Assembly: GCA_021776795.1 (NCBI GenBank)
Contig: JAJFFC010000012.1
Span: 362,724 to 426,723 of the forward strand
DNA: 64,000 nt
Source of the DNA: Planctomycetota bacterium
GTDB lineage: Bacteria > Planctomycetota > UBA1135
Direction: 5' to 3'
This document shows positions 8,037-16,316 of the stretch, piece after piece. Made by a program: the position numbers and the translations under genes. The notes beneath the pieces are model-generated. The model was not told the DNA's origin, ran no database searches, and worked only from the letters and a program-made list of their open reading frames with translations. Each line of letters starts with the position of its first letter. The stretch's first letter is position 1.

Positions 8037-9392
8037 TTAAGAACCGAGAGGCAAATTCCACTTGCTTCGGTAGCGGCGCTTGAGCCAGGCATCTGCTGCT
8101 GGGTGGCTCGGGAAGCTGAGCTTTTGCGCATCCCATTGCAGGACTTCTTGAGGGTACTCCATGGCAATATTTCCCAGCAGGGCGACCTCGGAAAGGGGCG
8201 CTGCATAATCAAAATTGGCTGTGCACAAATCGCGACCGAAGCAAGCATCGACGTACTGATGCCAATGGTGCACGGCATCAACCTTCGGCGGAGTGAACTC
8301 CTGCTCGCCCTCGCCGCGGCGGAAGAGGCGGCAAGGCTCATAGGGACTGACCATGAAAGCTTCGTCACCACTGATGAAGAAAGAAGCATTGGCGTATGCC
8401 TTTTCCACGCCGAAGGCATCGAAACTGTCTTGGGGCAAACGCTTGCCGTCATACCAAACCACCTTCACGCCATTGGCGTGGGTGCGTGCACTGGCGGGGA
8501 ATCGGTAGCGGATTTCCGACCAAAGCGGAAAGCTGTCGGTGGTTGGTTTGGGGCCGAGTGACTGCACGCTGGTCGGTGCTGTGATGCCCAAAAACCACAG
8601 TGCAGGATCCATTAGATGGCAGGCCATATCGCCTTGCGCTCCGGTGCCGAAAGCCTTGCGCCCGCGCCAAACAAAGGCGTGGTAGGCGCCTTTGACGTAG
8701 GGGCGATTTGGAGCGGTGCCCAGCCATTGATTCCAGTCCAAGCCTTCCGGAACTTCATCTTCGCCCTCGGGCATCTCTACGTTCTGTGGCCACCACCCGG
8801 CGGGGCGGTCAGTCCAAACATGCACTTCCGAAACCGCAGGGAAAGGAGCGGATTGGAAATAGTCCAATGCGCTCAAGTAGTTGGCGCCGGAATGGTTTTG
8901 AATGCCCATTTGCGTGACCGCGCCATGATGATGTGCAGCGCGTTGCAGCATGCGTGCCTCCCACACATCGTGCGTGAGTGGCTTCTGGCAATACACATGC
9001 ATACCCATCGCCATGGCCCAAGCGGCAACGATGGCATGGTTGTGATCGGGAATTGTGACATGCACGCTGTCAATCTCTTCCGCCATGGCCTCGAACATGG
9101 CTCTCCAGCTGGTGAATGTGCGCGCCTTCGGGTGCTTCTTGGCGGCTTCAGCCAAGCGTCCAGCATCGACGTCACAAAGAGCGACAATGTCAACATCGGG
9201 GTGGGAAGCGATTTGTCCTAGGTCAGATGCCCCCATGCCGCCCACTCCAACTGCGGCATGGCGCAAACGCATGCCCGGCTGCAAAGTGGTGGTCTGCGCC
9301 GAGGGCATTTGGCAGGCCACAGTGACCGAGGCGGCCGCCGAACCAGCGGCGGTGAGGCGAAGGAAATCTCGACGGCTTAGGGTAGGAGACAT
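8037..9392 (-). CDS. Tat-exported Gfo/Idh/MocA family oxidoreductase
   Basis: NAD(P)-dependent sugar or polyol dehydrogenase-type protein of 451 residues. A Tat signal is visible (SRRDFLRL, residues 6-13), followed by a hydrophobic run ending TVAC, a possible lipobox with Cys27. The Rossmann motif VGVGGMGASD follows at about residue 48, then the family motif CQKPLTHD, with Gln in place of the usual Glu, and a C-terminal Gfo/Idh/MocA beta-sheet domain including GAQGDMACHLMDPALWFL. Exported members of this family are numerous in planctomycetes and act on unknown carbohydrates. Substrate cannot be read from sequence. Confidence 0.87.
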   Translation of the reverse strand: MSPTLSRRDFLRLTAAGSAAASVTVACQMPSAQTTTLQPGMRLRHAAVGVGGMGASDLGQIASHPDVDIVALCDVDAGRLAEAAKKHPKARTFTSWRAMFEAMAEEIDSVHVTIPDHNHAIVAAWAMAMGMHVYCQKPLTHDVWEARMLQRAAHHHGAVTQMGIQNHSGANYLSALDYFQSAPFPAVSEVHVWTDRPAGWWPQNVEMPEGEDEVPEGLDWNQWLGTAPNRPYVKGAYHAFVWRGRKAFGTGAQGDMACHLMDPALWFLGITAPTSVQSLGPKPTTDSFPLWSEIRYRFPASARTHANGVKVVWYDGKRLPQDSFDAFGVEKAYANASFFISGDEAFMVSPYEPCRLFRRGEGEQEFTPPKVDAVHHWHQYVDACFGRDLCTANFDYAAPLSEVALLGNIAMEYPQEVLQWDAQKLSFPSHPAADAWLKRRYRSKWNLPLGS

Positions 9393-9443
9393 GAGGACAG
9401 GTTATCCTCTGCGCCACGTCGCGTCAGCCCGCGAGGTCCCCGC

Positions 9444-10220
9444 ATGAGCTTGTCTGGAAAAACGGTATTCGTCACTGGCGCCTCTTCTGGCATCGGCGAG
9501 GCATGTGCCCGTGCCTTCGCCCAGGCAGGCGCCCGTCTATTGCTTTGTGCGCGCCGAGAACAGCGCCTGCGCGAACTGGCAGCCACTCTGCGTGAGCAGC
9601 ATGGCACGGAAGTCCTGGCCTTTGCGCTCGATGTTCGTCATCGCACTGCTGTTGAGGAAGCGCTTGCTGCGCTGCCTCCGGAATGGGCGGTCCCCGATAT
9701 CTTGGTCAACAACGCGGGACTATCCCGCGGGCTCGAACCTCTGCAAGAGGGGAGCCATCAAGATTGGGAGGAAATGATCGACACCAACGTCAAGGGGTTG
9801 CTGTGGGTGAGCCGCACCCTGCTCCCCGGCATGGTCGAACGCGGTTCCGGGCATGTCATCAACATTGGCTCGATCGCCGGATGGGAGGTCTATCCCAATG
9901 GCGCGGTGTACTGCGCCTCGAAGCATGCCGTCGATGCCCTGACCAAAGGCATGCGCATTGACCTCAATGGCACTAGTGTCAAAGTGAGTTCGGTCGACCC
10001 CGGTTTAGTGGATACTGAATTCAGTCGCGTCCGCTTCCATGGCGATCAACAACGCGCCAATGCCACCTATGCCGGCATGACTCCTCTTCGCGGCGAAGAC
10101 ATCGCCGAAACTGTGCTGTGGGTTGCCTCGAGACCCGCGCACGTCAATCTTGCGGACATCCTGATTCTGCCTGCAGACCAGGCGAGCTGTACCGTAGTCC
10201 ATCGACGTCAGGAATCCTGA
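9444..10220 (+). CDS. Short-chain dehydrogenase/reductase (YdfG-like)
   Basis: Cytoplasmic NADP-dependent alcohol dehydrogenase of the classical SDR family, 258 residues. Seen: the cofactor motif TGASSGIG (11-18), the dinucleotide-supporting NNAG motif, and the catalytic triad in GSIAGWEVYPNGAVYCASK (Ser, Tyr, Lys). The C-terminal DPGLVDTEFSRVRFHGD resembles YdfG-type 3-hydroxy acid dehydrogenases, which oxidise serine and related acids, but that specificity is only suggested. It is divergent from the Gfo/Idh gene across a 51-base gap and is followed 8 bases later by the DUF6941-like gene. Confidence 0.85.
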   Translation: MSLSGKTVFVTGASSGIGEACARAFAQAGARLLLCARREQRLRELAATLREQHGTEVLAFALDVRHRTAVEEALAALPPEWAVPDILVNNAGLSRGLEPLQEGSHQDWEEMIDTNVKGLLWVSRTLLPGMVERGSGHVINIGSIAGWEVYPNGAVYCASKHAVDALTKGMRIDLNGTSVKVSSVDPGLVDTEFSRVRFHGDQQRANATYAGMTPLRGEDIAETVLWVASRPAHVNLADILILPADQASCTVVHRRQES

Positions 10221-10228
10221 CCACCCTC

Positions 10229-10696
10229 ATGACCAATCCTCTTCCCACTTTGGAGTGGCTGCACGTGTGCGACCACGCCTTCCGCGATGAACAAGGCAAG
10301 CTGTGCCTCATCGGTTTGTTCGACACCTTGGCCTCGGCAGAATTGCCTGGGCGCCTGCCTGTGTTCTCGGTGGCCATCGGTCTGTGTGATGGCGAGGGTC
10401 AATACGAAGTCGGCATTCAGGTCGAAGCTCCCAGCGGCAAGGCGGTCAACATGAAACTGCCGCCGGTGCAGCTGGCCACGCGCGAATCCAAAGCGCGCGC
10501 AGTGGTGCGCCTTGCCGGCATGCCTTTCGAAGAGTTTGGCAACTACACCTTTCGCCTGATTCTCAACGGCGTGCCGCTGGAGTGGCCCGCCCATGTCCTG
10601 GCCCACCACGAGGCCGCGCAACAGCAGGGCGCAGCCTCTGCCCCGGGTGGCGCCTCGGCCACCATGCCGCCACCCCCAGACTTCCCGCAAAACTAG
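10229..10696 (+). CDS. DUF6941-like protein of unknown function
   Basis: A 155-residue cytoplasmic protein. The N-terminus (LEWLHVCDHAFRDEQGKLCLIGLFDTL) has the arrangement I associate with DUF6941 proteins: a first strand with CD, then a GKL-xxIG strand. The body is beta-rich, and the last 30 residues are a Gln/Ala/Pro tail ending in five prolines around PPPPDFPQN. The ATG at 10229 is preferred over an in-frame start inside the SDR gene because the conserved region begins here. It lies between the SDR and DUF819 genes with gaps of about 8 bases on each side, so it is probably cotranscribed. No function can be assigned. Confidence 0.65.
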   Translation: MTNPLPTLEWLHVCDHAFRDEQGKLCLIGLFDTLASAELPGRLPVFSVAIGLCDGEGQYEVGIQVEAPSGKAVNMKLPPVQLATRESKARAVVRLAGMPFEEFGNYTFRLILNGVPLEWPAHVLAHHEAAQQQGAASAPGGASATMPPPPDFPQN

Positions 10697-10705
10697 ACTA
10701 GGTTC

Positions 10706-11941
10706 ATGTTGCTCCCGCAAGAGGTCGTCGAAAAGATTCCCACCGCGCCCCTGATTGAGGGGCCTATGGAAGTCTTGGCGGTCTTGCTGGGCTTCTTGGG
10801 CCTGCTGTTCTGGCTCAACGCCCATCCGCGCTACCAGTCGGTTTTCCGCGTGGTGCCGCTTCTGGTGTTCGCCTATTTCGTACCCACGATTTTGTCGAAT
10901 ATCGGGCTCATTCCGGTGGCAGGGGATTTTGTGCTCTACACCTATGTCAAGACATGGTTGTTGCCTGCGAGTTTGTTATTGCTCACCTTGGCGGTCGATG
11001 TCAAAGCCATCCTTGGCTTAGGCCGTAATGCTGTTGTCCTGTTCTTGACCGCAACAGGCGCCATCGTCATCTCCGGCCCGATTGCCTTTGCGATCGGTAA
11101 GGGCTTGCTGCCCGAAGACCAATGGGACGAAGCTTGGCGCGGCTTAAGTGCACTCGCGGGTTCCTGGATTGGCGGTGGCGCCAACATGATTGCGCTCAAA
11201 GAGCATGCTGGGGCAAGTGACAGCATCATGTCGATCATGATTGTGGTCGACGTCGCCGTCGCCAATGTGTGGATGGCTTTCCTGCTGTGGTTCGCCGGCC
11301 GCGAAAAACATGCAGACGAAGCGATTGGCGCCGACCGCACCAGCCTCGATCGCGTACGCGAAAAGGTGGCGGCCTACGAAGCCGAAGTTTCGCGACCGAC
11401 CGATTTGGGTAGCTTATTGTTGATTTGTGCCTTAGGCATCGGTGGTGCGGTCGTCGCGACCAACCTAGCAGGCATTTTGCCGCCAGTGGGTAGCTTTATT
11501 AAGGGCTTCACTTGGGTGGTGGTCTTAGTGTCCATGTTCGGACTTGCCCTCAGCTTTACCCCGCTGCGCCGCCTCGATGGGGTGGGTGCCAGCAAGGTCG
11601 GCTCGGTGTTTCTCTACTTGTTGGTGACCACGATTGGCGCCAAGGCAGAGTTCTCCGAAATCATGAAGCCAGAGAACACCGGCTACGTCGTGATTGGCGC
11701 GATGTGGATGTTCATGCACGCCATGATTCTGCTCGGCATGCGCCGCATTCTCAAGGCCCCAATCTTCTTCGTCGCGGTGGGCTCCAAGGCCAACATTGGG
11801 GGTGCCGCTTCGGCCCCAATCGTGGCAAGCGCATTCCACCCGGCCTTGGCGCCGGTCGGCGTGCTCCTGGCAGTCGGTGGTTATGTGCTGGGCACTTTTG
11901 CCGGCATCCTTTGCTCGGCACTGCTCGAAGCCTTGGCCTAG
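10706..11941 (+). CDS. DUF819 family integral membrane protein
   Basis: A 411-residue polytopic membrane protein with about ten hydrophobic segments. The family's paired glycine motifs are clear: SALAGSWIGGGANMIALKEH near residue 150 and SKANIGGAASAPIVASAFHP near residue 355, one in each half of an inverted-repeat transporter-like fold. DUF819 (YjcL) proteins have been proposed to be transporters; the substrate is unknown. The hydrophilic loop between halves (residues 195-230) is rich in Arg, Glu and Lys. The start ATG at 10706 follows the DUF6941-like gene by 9 bases. Confidence 0.85.
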   Translation: MLLPQEVVEKIPTAPLIEGPMEVLAVLLGFLGLLFWLNAHPRYQSVFRVVPLLVFAYFVPTILSNIGLIPVAGDFVLYTYVKTWLLPASLLLLTLAVDVKAILGLGRNAVVLFLTATGAIVISGPIAFAIGKGLLPEDQWDEAWRGLSALAGSWIGGGANMIALKEHAGASDSIMSIMIVVDVAVANVWMAFLLWFAGREKHADEAIGADRTSLDRVREKVAAYEAEVSRPTDLGSLLLICALGIGGAVVATNLAGILPPVGSFIKGFTWVVVLVSMFGLALSFTPLRRLDGVGASKVGSVFLYLLVTTIGAKAEFSEIMKPENTGYVVIGAMWMFMHAMILLGMRRILKAPIFFVAVGSKANIGGAASAPIVASAFHPALAPVGVLLAVGGYVLGTFAGILCSALLEALA

Positions 11942-11988
11942 GCATTCGCACCAACCGAGCGAGCGGTCTCTGCTAATCTGGAACTTCC

Positions 11989-13131
11989 ATGTTCTTCCTC
12001 TGCTCGACCCTCCTCTGTATGGCTCCTCTGCAAATCGCGGAAGAGCGCCAAGTGCCGCTCGCTCCGCATGTCTTAGAGGCGGCCGACTCTTTGGGCATCA
12101 ACCTGCCGAGTTCGGTGCCGGCCAATTGGCAGGACCTGGTGGTGGCGCCCGCTCAATCCACCTCGCGCATGGTCTCGGCGCCATGGCCCACCGTAGACTG
12201 GACTGTCAGTACGCCACAAGCCCAAGGCATGGATGAACAGCAGTTGCGCCAAGCCTTTCAGTACGGCATTGGTCAAGGCAGCAATGCGCTACTAGTGATT
12301 CGCAATGGCTACATCGTGGCCGAATGGTATGCGCCGAACTGGGCACAGGATGATCGCGAAGACAGCTTCTCGATGTCCAAGAGCATCACCAGTGGCCTTT
12401 ATGGCGCTGCCTTGTTGGAGGGGATTTACACCGACCCAAACCAGAAGGCGTCGTTAGAAATCGCGGAGTGGAATGATCCTGCCCACCAAGGTGTGCGCCT
12501 ACGGCATTTGCTGAGCATGAACTCCGGCTTGCACTGGGATTTTATCACCGACTATATTTTGCTTGGCATCGCCAACGACCAAAGCCAGTTCGCGATCAAC
12601 CTCGGCATGGATGCCACTCCCGGGACGACTTGGGTTTACAACAACTCTGCATGCCAAGTGTTGTCCGAGTGGTTTTTGCGCCAAAGCGGAATGCAGATTG
12701 GCGATTACTTCCAGATGCGTGTGGCTGGTGTGATTGGCATGCACCAGGCAAGCTGGATGACAGATAACGTCGGCAACACACTGACGTATCGTTCCGTATT
12801 CGCGTCGGCGCGCGAGTTCGCCAAGTTCGGCTACCTATTTTTGCGCAACGGGGAATGGGATGGCACGCAGATTATCCCGCCGCGTTGGATTCAGGTGTCC
12901 ACGCGCCCCTCGCAAACCGACAATCCCTTCTACGGTTTGTTGTGGTGGTTGAACACCGGCGCCCTTGACATGCCCGATGTCCCCGCCGATGCCTACTACG
13001 CCGCCGGTCTTGGGGAGAAGCGCATCTACGTAGTGCCCAGCCAAGATTTGGTGGTGATTCGCCTCGGCCCTGGCGCTGGTTCCTGGGAAGACAATGCCTT
13101 CCTTGGTCCGATTAGCCAATCAGTGCAATAA
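11989..13131 (+). CDS. Serine hydrolase, beta-lactamase class C/PBP4* fold
   Basis: A 380-residue serine hydrolase of the beta-lactamase family with a short N-terminal hydrophobic segment (MFFLCSTLLCMAPL), probably exported. The catalytic S-x-x-K is SMSK in DSFSMSKSITSGLYG; the second motif Y-x-N is YNN in TWVYNNSACQVLSEWF; the third (K/H-T-G-like) is probably AAGLGEKRIYV. Family members include esterases, D-aminopeptidases and EstB-type enzymes, so antibiotic resistance should not be inferred. The following DUF3604 gene starts 5 bases after the stop, but with clearly different base composition. Confidence 0.82.
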   Translation: MFFLCSTLLCMAPLQIAEERQVPLAPHVLEAADSLGINLPSSVPANWQDLVVAPAQSTSRMVSAPWPTVDWTVSTPQAQGMDEQQLRQAFQYGIGQGSNALLVIRNGYIVAEWYAPNWAQDDREDSFSMSKSITSGLYGAALLEGIYTDPNQKASLEIAEWNDPAHQGVRLRHLLSMNSGLHWDFITDYILLGIANDQSQFAINLGMDATPGTTWVYNNSACQVLSEWFLRQSGMQIGDYFQMRVAGVIGMHQASWMTDNVGNTLTYRSVFASAREFAKFGYLFLRNGEWDGTQIIPPRWIQVSTRPSQTDNPFYGLLWWLNTGALDMPDVPADAYYAAGLGEKRIYVVPSQDLVVIRLGPGAGSWEDNAFLGPISQSVQ

Positions 13132-13136
13132 TCTTA

Positions 13137-15686
13137 GTGAATTCCCGCTTCCTTGGCGCCTATCTCTTGGCAGGGACACTGGGTCTTCTCAGTACGGCTA
13201 GTTCTGATTATCCTCAGCACCTAGCTTCCATTACCCTGATTGACCTTCCCGCTGATATAGGAATGGGGGCGCGAGAACCGGCGCTGCTGATGCCAGGCCC
13301 TAGCTTGCGATGGACTGATTCTCAGAGTCAACAGGGACTGGATTATCACGAAGGAGAATGGAGGAACGCCGCCCTCTCCAAGAATGAAGAAGCCTTCTGG
13401 GCAAAGGGAGTGCTCCAGGTAAACGCCAAGACACAGAATCAAGGCATCGAGAGCTCTGTGACCAGCTATCGCAATGGAGTTCTCGTTGGCTCATTGGGTG
13501 GATTTTTAGGATGGGCTCCGTCTCAAGCCATCGATTCCGATGGGAATCAACACCTTGTGTTCGATCGCTATCGGAATGGAGATTTTGAAGTGATATACCT
13601 CGATCCAGAGCAACAAGTGGAGCATCGGCTTAGCCGATCGTCTGCTATGGAAGCTCACTCGACGATCGCTGTGGATTCCCTGGATCGCATCTGGATTGCT
13701 TGGGATGAGGCTGACGCTTCTTGGGGCAACGCCGGTGGGTTGCATCAATCACGGCGATTGCGTTTAGTGATGCATGACGTTAATGGTTGGCATCAGGTTA
13801 GGCTGCCGACCCAAGAGCAATTCAGGACTATTTCTAAAAAGGACCACCAGGAGCTTGAGGAGTTCGTGGAATCGCCGCAACTGGCAATCGATGGCGATGG
13901 AACCTTATGGTTGTTCTATCGAGTAGTTGTTGGCTTCAAGAATAGTAGAGCCAAAGCAAATCGCAGGAACGCCTGGATTCTTCGGGGAATCTACTTCCAT
14001 GGAGGCCAATGGAGTCAACCCGTAACCCTTCCTCATAGCGATACCCACAGTCACGCCTCCTTGGCCGTTTTGCCGTCTGCAAGCGGTGGCCTCTGGGGGG
14101 CCTGGACCTCAGACAATCGCCTACAGAATTTTGGAGCCACGAATCCATGGTCGAAGTCCTTCATGGATACTCCCCAGTTATCGCTTGCCCACATAGAAAG
14201 AGCACGCGTCGATCGTGAGCCTGTTGTTTCCACTCCAGACTTAACTCCGTGGGAGGTATATTCGGTGCCCATCGGGAAGACAGATCAGGTAGGAGACCCG
14301 GCGCAGCAGGTAGTCAATGCGAAGTACCTCAGATTGTGGGGGGATCTTCATCGCCATAGCGATCTTTCACGTTGTGCATCCAATACCGACGGAAGCGTTT
14401 TGGATCAATATCGATACGCCCAGGGGCCTGGAAAATTAGATTTTGTGGCCGTGACCGACCATTTCCAGCACATGAGCCAAGCTTCATGGTTGTATTCCAT
14501 GGATGTGGCTGATCGGGTTCATGCCGAAAATGCCCCGATTCCCCTTTACGGATTTGAATATTCCTTTCCGAAAGGACATCGAAATGTCATTTTTGCGCAC
14601 CGCGAGGCGGTCTCTCAACCTACCGGACTTTCGGTAGAAAAACCAGATGTGCTTTCGTTTCAGGGCAAGAGAATTCTGACAATCCCACATCAGATTGGAG
14701 ATGGGCCAGTTTCCTTTGCCTCCTCAGGCTTTGTTCCGGACTACGATCGACAGGTGGAAATTTTCCAGCGACGTGGGTCCTATGAAATGGTTGGAGGGCT
14801 ACGGCAAGCAAGGAAAATGACGCCGTCTTCCAACTCCGTAAGAAATCTTCTTGAGGACCAATTCCGGTTTGGCTTGATTGCAAGCAGTGATCATGGCTAT
14901 AGCAACGGCGCCTTTGCCGTGGTCCTTGCGGAGAAAAGAACGCGGGAGTCCATCCTTACAGCGCTAAGGGAGCGCAGAAGTTATGCCGCAACCGCTCGCA
15001 TCGAACTCGACGTGCAGTTAGGAGATTTTGTCATGGGAGAGCAAGGATCCATTTCACCTGAGACCTCGTTACAAGTATCTGTGAACTCTCCCGCACCAAT
15101 TGCTAGGGTGGAGGTGATTCGCAATGGCGAGGTTGCCCACCGCTGGCAGGGTAAGCAATTGGAAAAGGATGAGCGGCTGACATGGGGCCTACTGATGGTG
15201 CAGTATGGAGTGCTCCCAAACCGACCCGATTTGGAACTTAGAGGCCAGGGAATCGAATTTGGAGAACCCTTTCTGATGGATGGGGAAAACCTACCTGAAT
15301 TCAATACCCCCAGCCCGAATCAGTGGCACGAATCGACTCACCTCAAATACTTGTCGCAGCGTCCGCAGGCTCAAGGAGGGTGGGTGGTGCCGGTGCACTA
15401 CACGACCGATTTAGGGTCCATGCAGCTTTCCTTTGGAGAGCTCGGAAAGGAAGTGGAGTATTCAGGGCATGAGCTAATTTCCGGTTCCAATTGGACGAAG
15501 GCATATGAGTCCAAGCCTCTGTCCCTGCACCTTTTGCCTCGTCCATTGGGCACGCGAAAGCTCGAAGGGGAGTACCAGCCTGAAGATTGGCAAGCAGGAG
15601 AATGGGTGTACATTCGTGTGATTGCCGTGGATGCCTCTATGGCTTGGTCATCGCCGATCTGGATCGATCAGCTGAAGCCTGAGTAA
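13137..15686 (+). CDS. DUF3604/PHP-like metallo-hydrolase with beta-rich N-terminal region
   Basis: An 849-residue protein starting with GTG and a signal-like hydrophobic stretch (FLGAYLLAGTLGLLSTAS). Residues 100-340 look like a sialidase/propeller-type domain. The C-terminal half carries PHP-type metal ligands: GDLHRHSDLSRC, FVAVTDHFQHM, YGFEYSFPKGHRNVIF, LTIPHQIG and GLIASSDHGY. These match DUF3604 proteins, which are distant from PHP phosphoesterases and of unknown substrate. Two lines of this gene that I counted are 47 and 52 percent GC against 67 percent for a line of the SDR gene, and AGA/AGG arginine codons are frequent, suggesting recent acquisition. The 3' end overlaps the convergent HAD gene by 39 bases. 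Confidence 0.75.
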   Translation: MNSRFLGAYLLAGTLGLLSTASSDYPQHLASITLIDLPADIGMGAREPALLMPGPSLRWTDSQSQQGLDYHEGEWRNAALSKNEEAFWAKGVLQVNAKTQNQGIESSVTSYRNGVLVGSLGGFLGWAPSQAIDSDGNQHLVFDRYRNGDFEVIYLDPEQQVEHRLSRSSAMEAHSTIAVDSLDRIWIAWDEADASWGNAGGLHQSRRLRLVMHDVNGWHQVRLPTQEQFRTISKKDHQELEEFVESPQLAIDGDGTLWLFYRVVVGFKNSRAKANRRNAWILRGIYFHGGQWSQPVTLPHSDTHSHASLAVLPSASGGLWGAWTSDNRLQNFGATNPWSKSFMDTPQLSLAHIERARVDREPVVSTPDLTPWEVYSVPIGKTDQVGDPAQQVVNAKYLRLWGDLHRHSDLSRCASNTDGSVLDQYRYAQGPGKLDFVAVTDHFQHMSQASWLYSMDVADRVHAENAPIPLYGFEYSFPKGHRNVIFAHREAVSQPTGLSVEKPDVLSFQGKRILTIPHQIGDGPVSFASSGFVPDYDRQVEIFQRRGSYEMVGGLRQARKMTPSSNSVRNLLEDQFRFGLIASSDHGYSNGAFAVVLAEKRTRESILTALRERRSYAATARIELDVQLGDFVMGEQGSISPETSLQVSVNSPAPIARVEVIRNGEVAHRWQGKQLEKDERLTWGLLMVQYGVLPNRPDLELRGQGIEFGEPFLMDGENLPEFNTPSPNQWHESTHLKYLSQRPQAQGGWVVPVHYTTDLGSMQLSFGELGKEVEYSGHELISGSNWTKAYESKPLSLHLLPRPLGTRKLEGEYQPEDWQAGEWVYIRVIAVDASMAWSSPIWIDQLKPE

Positions 15687-16316
15687 TTCCCGTTCGAGGC
15701 TCTGCCCTTCCGTGAAGACATGCGCATGGGTCAGGGTGCCATCGGCCATGGCGGGTGCCATGTTGGCTGGAAGATCATCGATGCCGAGCACCAACTCTGG
15801 CTCGCAGCCCAAGGCCGCGGTGGCGCGTTGGCGCGCAACCTTCCACATCGAACTGTCCTTGCCTTTTGGAGTGACGCCTTCTTCAAAGGAAGCAGTGACT
15901 TGTTGGAATAAGTCGGCCATGCCCAACTCTTCCGAGGCATAGGCTAAACGCCATGGGTCGGTATTGGTCACGACATGAACCACGGTGCTGGGGCATTGCT
16001 TGACGCGACGGAGCAAGGCAATCGGTTCCTCCAGGGTCCACAAAATCGATCCCCAGGCTTGGCGAAAAGCCAGCTCCTCCGCCTGGTTGGCTAAGCCAAG
16101 AGGCTCGCGCACTGTGTTTAGAAAGGTGGTGGCGTTGATCTCACCACCTTCAAAAGGGTGCAGAAGTTCTTCCAGCAGCGGGGCGGCCGCGGCCGGGAGT
16201 GGCCGGCCCAAGAGTCGGGCAAATCCTCCTGCGCAGCGCGCGCGATCGAAGCCCGCCAACACTTGGCCGTAATCGCAAAGAACTATCGCTGGTCTAGGCC
16301 GCGCGCTGGATTCCAT
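15648..16316 (-). CDS. HAD-like hydrolase (YihX type)
   Basis: A 222-residue haloacid-dehalogenase-fold phosphatase. Motif I is CDYGQVLAGFD: the nucleophilic Asp is present but the second motif residue is Gly instead of Asp, as in YihX-like sugar-phosphate phosphatases (DLGNV). Motif II is probably VVTNTD, with the Lys in GVTPKGKDSSMW and motif IV in LGIDDLPANM. The start ATG at 16316 lies 23 bases inside the end of asnB and directly precedes the first HAD strand; more upstream starts would read through asnB. Third gene of the glycosyltransferase-asnB-HAD operon, so its substrate may be an intermediate of that pathway. Confidence 0.78.
   Translation of the reverse strand: MESSARPRPAIVLCDYGQVLAGFDRARCAGGFARLLGRPLPAAAAPLLEELLHPFEGGEINATTFLNTVREPLGLANQAEELAFRQAWGSILWTLEEPIALLRRVKQCPSTVVHVVTNTDPWRLAYASEELGMADLFQQVTASFEEGVTPKGKDSSMWKVARQRATAALGCEPELVLGIDDLPANMAPAMADGTLTHAHVFTEGQSLERELLRLQLIDPDRR

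Noticed and set aside
11989-13131. Antibiotic-resistance beta-lactamase
   Set aside because: The fold motifs fit many esterases and peptidases, and no resistance context is seen.
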